This document shows positions 21,125 through 32,300 of a DNA stretch of 64,000 nucleotides, one piece after another (positions within the stretch are counted from its first letter, which is position 1; each line of letters starts with the position of its first letter). The notes beneath the pieces are model-generated. The model was not told the origin of the DNA, made no database searches, and saw only the letters and a list, made by a program, of their open reading frames with translations. The stretch lies in assembly GCF_000182925.2 (NCBI RefSeq), contig NC_026504.1:2976001-3040000 (forward strand), written 5' to 3'. The DNA is from Neurospora crassa OR74A (taxonomy: Eukaryota; Ascomycota; Sordariomycetes; Sordariales; Sordariaceae). The position numbers and the translations under genes were made by a program.

Positions 21125-23626
21125 TGCAGCTTAGTGGCAATCATTTTATCAGCTACTTTACTACACATCAGTCCTGAAAAGTTTGTTAGCGCCATACACG
21201 CCCCACATCCTTTTATAAGGGGGGTAACAGGGGGGGCTGCAGGCGGGACTGGTCTATCTACACGTTCTGATTGGCTGAAATCGCTTAATTTCAAGGTGAG
21301 AAAGAGTCGATAGGAGGGATTCAAGCGGCCACACACAAACCTCAACCTTGTCAATCCCCCTTATACTAGCTCAGAATCACTAGAATCACCTAAAATACCC
21401 CCTCATTACCTTCTATAATTAGAAAAGTTATAGCACATTTACAGGACATTTCCAACGGTCCCGTCACATTCAACCAATCAAATTTCAGGATCACTCGCCA
21501 GAATAACTAATAAATTAACAATTTTTCTAAAAATTACAATTTTAATTAGAAGTATATAAATTACCTAAATTACTAAATAGATTTAAAAAGTAGTATAAAT
21601 ACTAGATTTCAATTGGAATCAACGAAATCTGAAATATTAAAGTAAATATTTACTTTACACACATACTACTTCTTAGCCCGTACACAAACAAACACCAATA
21701 ATTAATTAGTCAATCACATACAACCCTCTTTTTTAAATCTACTCTTTTACATACAACCCTCTTTTACTTATACTCTTTTAAATTTACTCTTTTACCCTCT
21801 TACACCTACTTTTTACCTATTTTACTAATTATCCTTAATCCTAGTACCTCGCTAACTCCCCTAGATTCTTAACCCCTTTTGATAAAAGGATAAATACTAT
21901 AAATTGAATTGTAATACTGATTATAATAATAAAGAGAGCTTTATTTGTACTAGCGAGCTAAATTATAACTATAGCGAGTGCAGTACCGAAATAAGGAGCC
22001 CGCTGTACAATTTAGAGATTCTCCCTTTTACCTTACTATAATATACTATTATAACTATACCTAATTAGTACTTCTATTTTCTAGATTATTATTATATATT
22101 ATTTATTACTAACTATTATCCTTAGTACCTCGTTTACGGTCATTCTTACTTAAATTCGAAGGTCCCACCCCGCCTTAACTATAATATACCTACAATACCC
22201 ACAATACTTGTACGCCGCTATCGTCGTCGCCGCAAAACCCCTTATTATTACCCTCGCCCGGCGCTAATACTTCATTAATTAACTCCGCCGAGTTATTCTT
22301 TACTTCTTAGCCGTCCCCCTAAAAAAAGAAGGCAGTACTAACTATATATAAGGAGCATATTATTTACAAAGTACTTCGTACGTATACGAAAATGGATTAT
22401 AAGGATATTACCGCTACTTTTAACCTTATTATTTAGTAAATATAGTATACCTATTTCTATAAGGCTATACCTTACTACTATACCGGGGGTAAACCTCTTA
22501 CAATTCTACCAACCTTAATTCAAATTCTTTTTCAATATATAAATATACCTATAAAATCAAAGAGGTTCCTATCGTAGGAGGAATTAGGAAGGCGTATCCC
22601 CGAGCTTAATTAATATAGCCGTTACACTATATAGGCTGCAATAGAATTTTAAAGCATCCGTTGTATTAAATAACCAATTCGCCTTCTACTTACTATAATA
22701 ACCCGTCGTACCCGCCTCCAATTCGCTTTATAGTAGATTAGTTTTACCCTATTTAAATAGAAGACTTAGATTTAGTCCGATAAAATGTAGGTAAATAGTA
22801 TTAACAAAAGTCGCCATTTCATTACTATATTCAAAAGCGAAAATTCTAATAACTTTACTAAAATCAAGTAGAGGGCTTATAAATAAATATATTAAACTTA
22901 CTTTACTAGTACAATAAAGGGCACTACCCTATTTTAGAACTATAAAGATTAGGGTATAATTACTAGCAAATCTTATCAAACCCATATCCTTCCTCTCCTA
23001 CACTAATTCTAGTAGTAAAACCCGAATTTCATTATTATACAAAATAACACCCCCTCTTACAATTCAAAGGCAACGAGGGCATTTATAACTCAGACCTTCA
23101 ACGGCGCTAATATCGTAGTATAGCCGCCGCACTCACCAGATCTCAACCCTATTGAAAATATGTAGTATTAGATGAAGAACTAGATTGAGCGTAATTACCT
23201 AATCCGGCCAATTAGACTTACCCTTAAATCTACAATTAAATAAGTATAGGAGGCAGTACTAGCTGACTACCTTCGTCGGCTAGTACACTCAATGCCTAGA
23301 AGAATGCAAGCGGTTATTGCAGCGAATAGTGGATATATTGGATTTTGAGTAAGGTAATAGATACGAAGCGGTATTCGGAAACCCTAGTTTTTAATATAGT
23401 AAATTAACTGATTCTCCATCACTCTTTTCTCCCTATTCGAAAATCGTAGGCTCCACATGTGCAATTCTATTGGATTTATTCCCTGTCAACCCCCTTGTCA
23501 TTCCCCTGTCAAAATCCCCTGTAAGTACCGAGCTAACGAACTTACCAGGACTGATGTGTATGGTAGTCTTCCAGACATCTGGTGCGATAAGACTGTCGGG
23601 CGGATCTGTCAAGAGTAGTAGCTGCA
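21125..23626 (+). mobile_element. Decayed Tc1/mariner-type DNA transposon, RIP-affected
   Basis: About 2.5 kb, much more AT-rich than its surroundings. Imperfect terminal inverted repeats are visible: both ends share GTATGCAGCT, then ACACATCAGTCCTG and GTTAGC further in (left about 21122-21195, right complement about 23628-23535). A TA flanks each end (21123-21124, 23627-23628), the target site of this superfamily. Within 23043-23352 the plus strand reads as the C-terminal half of a Tc1/IS630-like DDE transposase: NSKATRAFITQTF, then PPHSPDLNPIENM with the catalytic E, ending YLRRLVHSMPRRMQAVIAA. Tryptophan positions of the family (as in ENMW and YW) are TAG codons, and the usual QDNAP reads QNNTP. 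Both are G-to-A changes expected of RIP. The element is inactive. The N-terminal half could not be read. Confidence 0.85.
23043..23352 (+). pseudogene. Transposase remnant (Tc1/mariner DDE C-terminal half)
   Basis: The recognisable part of the transposase inside the element. In one frame several TAG codons interrupt an otherwise well-preserved family sequence containing HSPDLNPIEN. Most of these stops fall where the family has tryptophan, so they are single G-to-A changes and not shifts in frame. No functional protein is expected. Confidence 0.85.
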
Positions 23627-23960
23627 TACTTTTGTGGGGCGCGCCAGAATAAAGTGAATGAATCGACCAACGAGATCATCCAGCAGCCGTTCAGCAGCGA
23701 TCCCATGGAGAAGTGATCGTCGGGGTGGCTTTGAAGGATTGAGGGATTTGTGTAACCACACGAGGTTGTGGTGGCTTTTCGGTCCCAATACCGGAGGATA
23801 AAATCCTTTCTCTGGTTTCAGGCGGTTCTATAAAGTGAGGGTGGAAAAGACATGGCGTCGACAAGACATAGCCACGGTGTTGTGAACTGAGAAAAGGACC
23901 ATCTTTCTCAACCCAACTCATGACTCCATAAACACCAGTCTGGGTAACGCAATTATCACC

Positions 23961-26020
23961 ATGGAGACCATTGACCTAGTCATCATCGGTTCAGGTAAAA
24001 TCTCGCCTGGCTGGCCGGCTGCAGTGCGCCACCACAAAATGACTAACCAACCTTTGCCAAAACAGGCCTCTTTGGCCTCGCCATGGCCAAAACCTACCAC
24101 CAACTCCATCCCACCCTCACCCTCGCCATCTTCGACAAAGCCGAAACCATAGGCGGTGTCTGGGCCGAGGAACGCCTTTACGACGGCCTACGCACCAATA
24201 ACCTCAAAGGAACCTACGAATATCTCGACTACCCCATGAGCCCCGAACTCTTTGGGGTCAAACCCGGGGAGTACATGACGGGTCCCGCAATGCACAAGTA
24301 CCTCTCCAGCTACGCCGAGGCGTTTGGCATCAAGGATAAAATTCGGCTTCGGCATACGGTGTTGGAGGCTGCGCATCAGGATGGGGTAGAGGGTGGGTGG
24401 GTGTTGACGGTGGAAAGTCCCGATGAAGGAATGACGAAGAAGAAAGTGTTTGCGAAGAAGATGGTGATGGCGACTGGACTGACGTCCGAGGCTTTTTTGC
24501 CGGATTTTAAGGGGCAGGAGGCATTTGGGGCGCCGCTGTTTCATAGCAAGGAGTTGAAGAGGTATGAGGGGACGTTGGAGGGGGAGACAAAGGTTGTCAC
24601 GGTGCTGGGGGGAACAAAGTCGGCTTGGGATGCGGTGTATGCGTATGCGTCCAAGGGGATCAAGGTTAACTGGGTTATTCGAGGTGAGTACGGGCTCGAT
24701 GTGAGGGGGTTTTAGGAAAGTAGGGCGTTTGACTGACCGAGGCGATGAGAACGCAGAGAGCGGGCATGGACCGGCGTGGATGGCGCCGTCGTTTGTTACG
24801 CCTCTTAAGTTATGGTTGGAGGCGTTGGTTCGTAAGTAAACCTCGGGAAACACATGGCTCATTCGCGATAGGCTAACCACGGCTGTCATTCATCAGACAC
24901 ACGAATTTTGACATGGTTTTCGCCATGTGTCTGGGGAGCTGCCGACGGCTACTCACTGATCCGGAGGTTTTGGCACGGAACAGCCATCGGACGAGCAGTC
25001 ACCAATGCGTTCTGGTGGGTCTTGGGAAACGACGTCAAGACCATCAACAAGTACAGTTCGCATCCAGAGATCAAGAAGCTCGAGCCTTGGTCGCCGGCCA
25101 TGTTCGTTGCCTCGAGCTTTTCCATCCTCAACTTCCCATCTGACTTCTTCGATCTCATCCGCAAAGGCACCGTCGATATCCACATTGCCGACATCACGAG
25201 GTTGTCACCAAAAACGGTGCATCTTTCCGACGGATCCCAGCTGGAAACCGAGGCCTTGTGTTGTGTCACGGGGTGGAAGCACGTACCGCCTGTAAAATTT
25301 CTTCCAGAGGGCATCGAGAAGGACATAGGGCTGCCTCACTCCCTGGACGGTAACGCTGAGCCGATTTTTACGGACGAAATGGTGGCGCGAGCAGATGAGG
25401 AAATTTTCTCGAAATTTCCCCGACTCAGGAACCAACCGATCATCAATAAGAGATACAAGCCCATGACGGAAACAGAAGGCCTGTCAACGAAAGATGAGAC
25501 CGTTCTCCAAGCCCGCCAAACTCCCTGGACGCTCTATCGGTTCATGGTGCCGCCCTCGCCGCGGTTTCTGGCAACGAGAGATATCGCTTTCATCGGTTGT
25601 TTCTGTAGCTTCTCTTCGGGGCTCACTGTTTATCCCCAGGCACTTTGGATCTGCGCATTTCTCGACGACAAGTTGCCCCTGAGTGTGATGCCGTCCAGAA
25701 AAGCTTTGCTTGAGGGGAAGTCGAAGCTCAAGAACGAGGCGTTGGGCGAGAAGGGAAAGACCGTGGAGCAGGTGCGATACGAGACGGTTCTCCAAGCACG
25801 ATTTGGAAAATGGCGTTATCCGGCGGGTCATGGACACCAGTTCCCCGACTTTGTGTTTGATGCATTGCCATATATTGATTCGATGCTTGGTGACCTGGGA
25901 TTGAAGGTTCACCGGAAGAAGAGCTGGTTGGCCGAGATGACAGAACCGTATGGACTCGAGGACTACAAGGACATTGTCAGCGAGTATGCAGAGAAGTATG
26001 AGGGGGAGATGTGTGCTTGA
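23961..26020 (+). CDS. FAD-dependent monooxygenase (FMO/Baeyer-Villiger-like)
   Basis: Exons 23961-23994, 24066-24683, 24757-24831 and 24897-26020 encode 616 aa. The first intron splits the FAD-binding motif; joined, it reads LVIIGSGLFGLAMAK (residues 6-20). IGGVWAEERLYDGLRTNN (about 40-57) is the GGxW-type motif of flavin monooxygenases. FGAPLFHSKELKRY (about 164-177) corresponds to the FMO identity motif with its HS, and VLGGTKSAWDAVYAYASKG (about 191-209) is the NADPH-binding loop. The long C-terminal half with many aromatic residues is usual in fungal secondary-metabolism FMOs. It should use NADPH and O2 to oxygenate a small molecule; the substrate is unknown. It stands alone 330 bp beyond the transposon end, with no biosynthetic core gene in the window. 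No signal peptide. Confidence 0.88.
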
Positions 26021-26511
26021 TGGAGTTGTGCCACGCACTTGGCGTTTGTTGGGTTGTCCGCTCCGAGAGTATGCCGCTTAAGTTAAAATTCGATCTCGAT
26101 CTGTGGGTTGCTTCGGTTCGTTCATGGGCAGCCAACTTAGGCTATCATACCTTGATCAAGTGATTCACTTATCCATCCTCAGTTTTCACAACCATGTCCT
26201 CTGTTTGACACTTGAATCGCACTATTAAAAGGCGGTCGTGATCAGTTCGTTGGTTGGAACCTGGGGGTTCGTTTTTCATATCCAACTACTGGAACATCAA
26301 GGCCTCGACGGTTAATGTGAGAAACGTCGGCACGGCATAGCATCAACATGGCTTTCACCAGGGGCGATATATTAGACTCTCGTCTTTCACCCTTCTCCAG
26401 CCTTTTCCCATCCATCAGCACCATCGAACATTGACACCATAAGGGAACTCAATCCGAGAAAGCAACCACAATACCCATTATTGCCAGTCCTATTTATCCC
26501 ACCCTCACAAG
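26021..26511. other. Short intergenic region
   Basis: About 490 bp holding the 3' UTR of the flavoprotein and the presumed promoter and leader of the small Ser/Gly-rich gene. Nothing specific recognised. Confidence 0.4.
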
Positions 26512-26775
26512 ATGTCCGGAAACACCTCTGGATTCAGCAGTTACAACCCTAACACCTCCAGCTCCGGCTCCGGCTCTGGCTCTGGCGCCGGCTCAAGCGG
26601 CACTAGCTCATCTGCCTGGAAGTCCAATGCCTCCGAGATCCGTGACGTCAGCAAGTCGTTCAGCTCCACGGCTTCGAGCTCGACCGACAGCAAGGTCAAG
26701 AGCTACGCCGCATCCGAGGCCTCCCGATGGGATAGCATGGCCAAGAATGCCGATTCCATGGCAGATAAGAAGTAG
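26512..26775 (+). CDS. Small Ser/Gly-rich protein, unknown function
   Basis: A single exon of 87 aa. The first 35 residues are Ser/Gly/Thr/Asn-rich with SGSGSGSGAGSS, and the rest is charged and helical with alternating Ser, Ala and Lys (VKSYAASEASRWDSMAKNAD). The ATG context (CAAGATGTC) is good and is preceded by a pyrimidine/CA-rich leader typical of fungal genes. No signal peptide, cysteine or membrane segment. The amphipathic C-terminal half resembles small stress- or hydrophilin-like proteins in composition only. Whether it is translated is not certain. Confidence 0.5.
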   Translation: MSGNTSGFSSYNPNTSSSGSGSGSGAGSSGTSSSAWKSNASEIRDVSKSFSSTASSSTDSKVKSYAASEASRWDSMAKNADSMADKK

Positions 26776-29332
26776 TAAGGTCATGGAGAAATGGGCCATT
26801 GCATTCAACACAGAAGCCTTGAGAGAGTGAGATGATGGGGAGAGGAAAAGGATGGGAAGCATGGAAACAAAAGAAGAATGGGAAGGGAAGGGATTGGAAT
26901 GGGAATGGGAAAGATCACGCTACTTGAAAAAGATAGGATGAGGGCCGGACAAGGACAAGATGTTCATTTTGAGCGTTGAGGACAAGAGTCCGTCGGGGAG
27001 GAATCTGCGTGAGACGTTCTAGAATTCGAGGGCCAATGGCAATGGCACTCTTTCCGGGTCTGATAACGGGAATTGGGACGAACGGCAAGTTGAGTGAAAA
27101 ATATTTGAAGAAGATAAATTCGGGAGAGACAGCGACGAAATGGTTACCATTTATTAGGTAGGTACCCATCGTCAAGTTTCCAGTGATTGTATTGCAATGT
27201 GTTGTGACTGAGAAGGGGAGTAATATGCAGTGTCGACTCGAGTCGGGTGCCAACACAAATTTCCAATTCTGTGGCAGAGAGTATCGATATCGGGTATGTT
27301 GAATAGGACAGAAAAAAAAAAGAGATGGAAAAGTAACAGCCCCAGGTAGGCAGGGCTCGAGAAAGCCGTTCGGTTCGTTGTGTTTCCTCTCCGGATCCCG
27401 TTTGAGCCTGGGCGCGCCGTGTAGGGCGGGGGTGGGCCGGCCTCTCGCACTACGCAGTAGTGGAGCTCTCTGCCTCCCCCCACTGGAAATACAAGGTACC
27501 ATGCCCCTGGGTAATATCCTCAGGGTATCCACACACCTACCTACCTATGCAGGCGCAGTAGGCCTCCCGCTCCGACTGCCGTGCCGCCCGTCCACTAATG
27601 TTGCTCTAGGGTTGCGCTTTCGCACTGTCTGTGCTGCCGCGTTTGCAGGCGCGGGGGCGCTGCCCGTGGCCGCACTGGCCTGCTATGTTACAGTATCTGC
27701 GTATTTTATGCCGCCATGCACAAATCACATCTCGTCCCCTCAAGTTTTCACCTCAACCTCAAACTTCCACCCAATCCATCCCCATAACCCATCGTGCATT
27801 GCCGCCCATAGGCCATCGCAAAATGAGCCCAGCGGGTAGCCCAGGCCCTATTGCTTTTTGCAAGGCTGACTTGATGCCGTCAAGTGCAAATCGGAACCTC
27901 AATCGACGCACTTGAGTCTGCATCAACCTTGGAACGCAGCGAAACATGCAGCGGATTCTGGCCTTCCATCCCATCTTCTTCCGTCACTCCACGTCCCCCC
28001 ACCTGTCTGGGCACCCAACTCGAGTGTTCTTGTGTGCTGCCTTCGGTCTAGGCTGCCATTTGTTCCGTCCAGATGTCTTGGATACCTAAACTCCATGTCT
28101 GGCGGGATGAGCTATGGAGGACGGACGAAGCCTTGGATCTCGAGCAGCCAACAAATGTTGACAAGTCGGGTAGGTACCGGTACTGCCCCTTGATGGCCAC
28201 GCATACATGGCTGGCGTCTGCATCTGTCCGGTATCTTACATCTGCATACTTACCTTTTCCAGCTCCTTTCGCATTCGAAGCCTTCATCATCGCCCGTTGC
28301 GGACCGTTGCAGATACCCCGCCGGGCCTCCGTTTGTCGAAACCTGCAGGCGTCGGAACCCCGCGGTGACTGGATAAACCAAGGTACAAAGGTACAACTGC
28401 CACCTTCTTCGAGGATTCGAGTCCAGCTCTTCAGATCGCCCCAGCCTGGCTAGTCGTCGTTCAAATAAACAAGACACCTCAAGCTTAAATCGTGTCTGGT
28501 TTGCTCTTTTGCACACCATCTCATCTTGGAAACGAACTTGAACCTTCGTCTGGAACGGCGAGGCACGCTCTGTGGTTGCAGCATTTCATCACCACGAGGA
28601 ACATTGTCGTTTTGTCGCAATCTGTCCGACCACAGCCAACCGTACCGGACTGCACATTTTCTGATTCGTCCCTACGAGTCGCAAGTTACGAGTTACGATC
28701 ACTTGCTTGTTTCGTTACTTTGGTCGACGCCTCAGCACTGACCATTGAGGGCCGCGTCCAGGAAATACGCAAACTATCTGCCAGGTGCGTTTCCGTCACT
28801 TCAAAACTCCGTACTTCTATTTTTGTCACTCTCGAAACCGGGAGATCGGGGCAGCCAACACTCGAAGCAACCGTCTCGGCTTCGCACTGTCCAGACGAGC
28901 GGGCGAGAAAGTGGCCTACTTGAACTGCTTTCTTCCACATTCTTCCCATTACTTGTTCGACGAAACACTCTTTCAACTTTGTATCACTTCAAGCAAATCC
29001 CAACCATCATCACATCTTTCTCACCACCTATTTCACACAGCTTTCTTTTCCCCTACTCACTTATCTTCTGGAGTCCAGGTCCAAAGACCGCCCAGGACTG
29101 ATTCTGTCCAAGTTCAGAACTATTCACTCTCGAGGCAAGGTTACCTCAAGTTGACACCATACAAGCACATCATCGGTAAGTCCTTGCGCCACACCTCACC
29201 TTTTTATCCATAGTTTGTTGAATCCGTCAGCTTTGATTGGTTTGACGTTTGCTCCCCAGCTTTCTTAAATATGTGTCAATGATCGTGCGAGCTGATACGA
29301 ACAAACTAGCTTGCCAACCCGCACATGTGGCC
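26776..29332. other. Long intergenic/leader region upstream of the giant gene
   Basis: About 2.55 kb without a supportable gene. A probable leader intron of the next gene lies at 29177-29259 (donor GTAAGT, acceptor CCCCAG). The region around 28500-29160 is pyrimidine-rich like a transcribed leader. Repeated ACCT units occur near 27536-27549. Confidence 0.5.
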
Positions 29333-32300
29333 ATGGCTTCGAACCAGGAACTCTACCATCACCTGGTTCTTGCGGCCAAAGTACCCACATCTCAACCCGA
29401 TGCTCTAGAACCGCTCAACAGGGGCCTTATCGACTGTGCTATCAAGGCGTGTAACTTGCTGCGACGACAGTCTTCCCCCCAGCCGTGGGACTCTCTGCTT
29501 CCTTCCCTTGAGAAGTGTAGGGATGTTAATCATGACGGCATGCTCAGTAAGGCATCACTGGAGGACGCGTTCCGGGACATTGGAGGAAAGACGCTCATCT
29601 TGCATGTGGCGAGCCAAAATGCCGGCCTCCTCATCCGTCCCAGCTCAAAGTGAGTGGCCCCCGATCAGAAGAGGAACTTCATTGTATCTTTTTCTTTGGT
29701 TATTATGGACCTCGTAACTAACAGTCTCCTCTAGCGATTCAGTGATATTCGAAGCATTCGAGGCTTCCCCATCTTTGGAGGCTGTACTGGGAGCCAAGAA
29801 TGCGCTTCTATGGGATTTCCCTGGTCGGGCGGCTCAGATTCCTATCAGCGAATTTCAGACCGACTCGTTTAGATCCAATCTCGCCTTGTTTCTGGAAAAG
29901 GCCAGCATTGAGACTCTAAACGCTCTCAATGCGCGCGCTGTGAAGAAGCAGACAGCAGTCATTGAGACGCGTGACACCGCCGACTGCGCGCTGATTTCCC
30001 AGCTGCTCATATCCCTGCTGATTGCCATTGGTGGTCCCGTTAGCACTCCTAGGTTTCGGAAGAGAGTCCGTGACGAGGTCAACTTCGACAACGCAAAGAA
30101 GCCTTGGAGAAGGGCTCCGATGTGGCTGATATTGCGCGTCGCCGTCCGACAAATGCTATGTCTTCAACTCGGAAACGAAGCAGGACGAGCAACCTACAAG
30201 ATGTTCATATGCGTCGTCCTCGCGCAATTTCTCGAACAGACCTCAAGAGAGCTCGCTGCTGAGATGGTGGTAAGTTGGAGACCTTTCCTTTCCTACCGGC
30301 CATCGACAAGATATACTAATCCCATCGTTATTTTACTCATCTAGATGACCCTCAGAGCCAAGCTGTGTCGACGCCTCGCCAAGTTGGAATCGGACAAGCT
30401 GCAAGCATCCGAGTCAGCTCGCCCAGTATATGACCAGCTTTTGAACTGCTTGAGCCCCTGGTTCAAGACTGTCATTCAAGTTGCCACTCAAGAAGCAACA
30501 CGGGCCTGGGAGCTGCATAAAGCTTCTGTTCAGCGAAAGATTCATCTCCTTCCTCCCAAGTCCGACATTGCCAACTTCAAACTTCAGCTTCCAAACAGTT
30601 GGAATTATTTGAATTCACTTCTCTACCTACATCCGTATCCTCTCAAAGAGGTACCATGTCTCGACTTGCGCGCGATGAAGTCTGGCACGCTTGGACAGGC
30701 TACGAAGTTCGCCAACAAATATCTCAGATTGGCTGAACTTGAGGATGAAATTGAGCAAGCCATCGAACGAGAGGCGCGATCTCCTCCCGACTCCATGGAT
30801 GGTTATCGTCTCGGATGTTTGCGCATATCTGAAATGATCACGAGACTGATCAAGGAAGTCGGCGATGCTTACGATAACGATCCAGCGCAAATGAGCCACC
30901 ACATTCTCAATGTAATGGATCTGTGGGTGTCGCTGGACCAGTACGCAACCTCTTTTTGTCCTCTCTTGATGGCCTATCATCCATTCTTTACTCCTGAGCC
31001 ACTTGACTTGCTTCAGCTTGCGTCATTTTCCGACCTGTCCCGGCTCCATGAGATACAAGAGTACTTGAAGGAACGGGCAGCTACTGCCGCTGAATCCAAA
31101 ACGATTTTCGCTCCACCGAGCCCCTCTTCGTTTGGAGTTCGGTACACACAGGAATGCGACGATGGAGACAGACTGATCGCAGTGTGGGACACAATCAACG
31201 GAGAATGCCACCGTACCAGATACGACAAAATACAGGCATGGGTATCCGCTCTGAATCAGTACGAGGATCTCAACAGGAAGATGCATGGAGCTGGCTCTTG
31301 TCTCTGTATCCAGATATCCGAAACAGAGAGAGATGTGAGCAAATGCTTGCTTTGCTGGTGCAAAAGGCAAATGCGACGAATGGTTGTCGAGGTTCACGAA
31401 GATTACCTTCCTGAAGACAAAGACGAAGCAGCGACAATCGTTTTTGAACTTTGTGCGCCTGACTTCTTCACTGCGTATCGGAATGCGACTTGGAATATCC
31501 ATCAAACATTAGCTCTTAAGGGGGTGGCTTCATATACGAAACCTGCAGATACCCTCTTGAGCTATTGCCAGCTAAAGGACTTCGCCTCTGAGAGCGCCCA
31601 TTCGAGCACGGTGACCTTGGCTTCTGTACCCAAGTCGTGGCTCTCTACTCATTACCGAAATCTGCAAGTGCGAAACTCGCCTGAGCTGAAGGACATTGTT
31701 CTACCTCTTGCGCTTCGCTTCGAGTACTTTGACAAAGAGACGAACAGTTGGATAAAAGACCACGATCGCCCATTTCACCTTGCCCGATTTTGTGGAGTAT
31801 CTCTCCCAACTGGTTTCGGGGCTATTGAAGGGACAAGAGATGGAGGTCAGATAACACGTCTTGTGCGAGAACCATCGTCATACGAGATTATTGCCAATCA
31901 AACCAAATGCCCTACCACCATGTCTACAGCCGAGTTCACAGCACATCAACATCTGCTCTCTGGAACGTCTAGGCGTTGGCTCACAATGCTATTGGAACTG
32001 AATACCCCAAACCTCAATTTCAGCTCTGAGGAGACTAGCCGTCTATTCTCCGAGCTCATTACCCAAGCCGGCACCATGGAGAAAAGCACTAGCGTCTTCA
32101 GAGACGCTCATCTCATGTTCCAGGATGAAGCTTTCTGTGCTCGGCTAGCAGAAGAGATTGAGCGCAGGCTGACAACGATCAGTTGGAGAGATGTCTTTTG
32201 CATGGACGTGATGATTTCCATCACTCTGCGACTTTATGAGTTGGGCTCGAGTTCCACAAAGCGCTCAGCTGACAAACTCTTAATGAACGCTCGTTGTGTA

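Noticed and set aside
27378-27839. 153-aa plus-strand frame
   Set aside because: Pro/Ala/Arg-rich with no domain, in a GC-rich stretch with competing open frames; better explained as non-coding upstream sequence.
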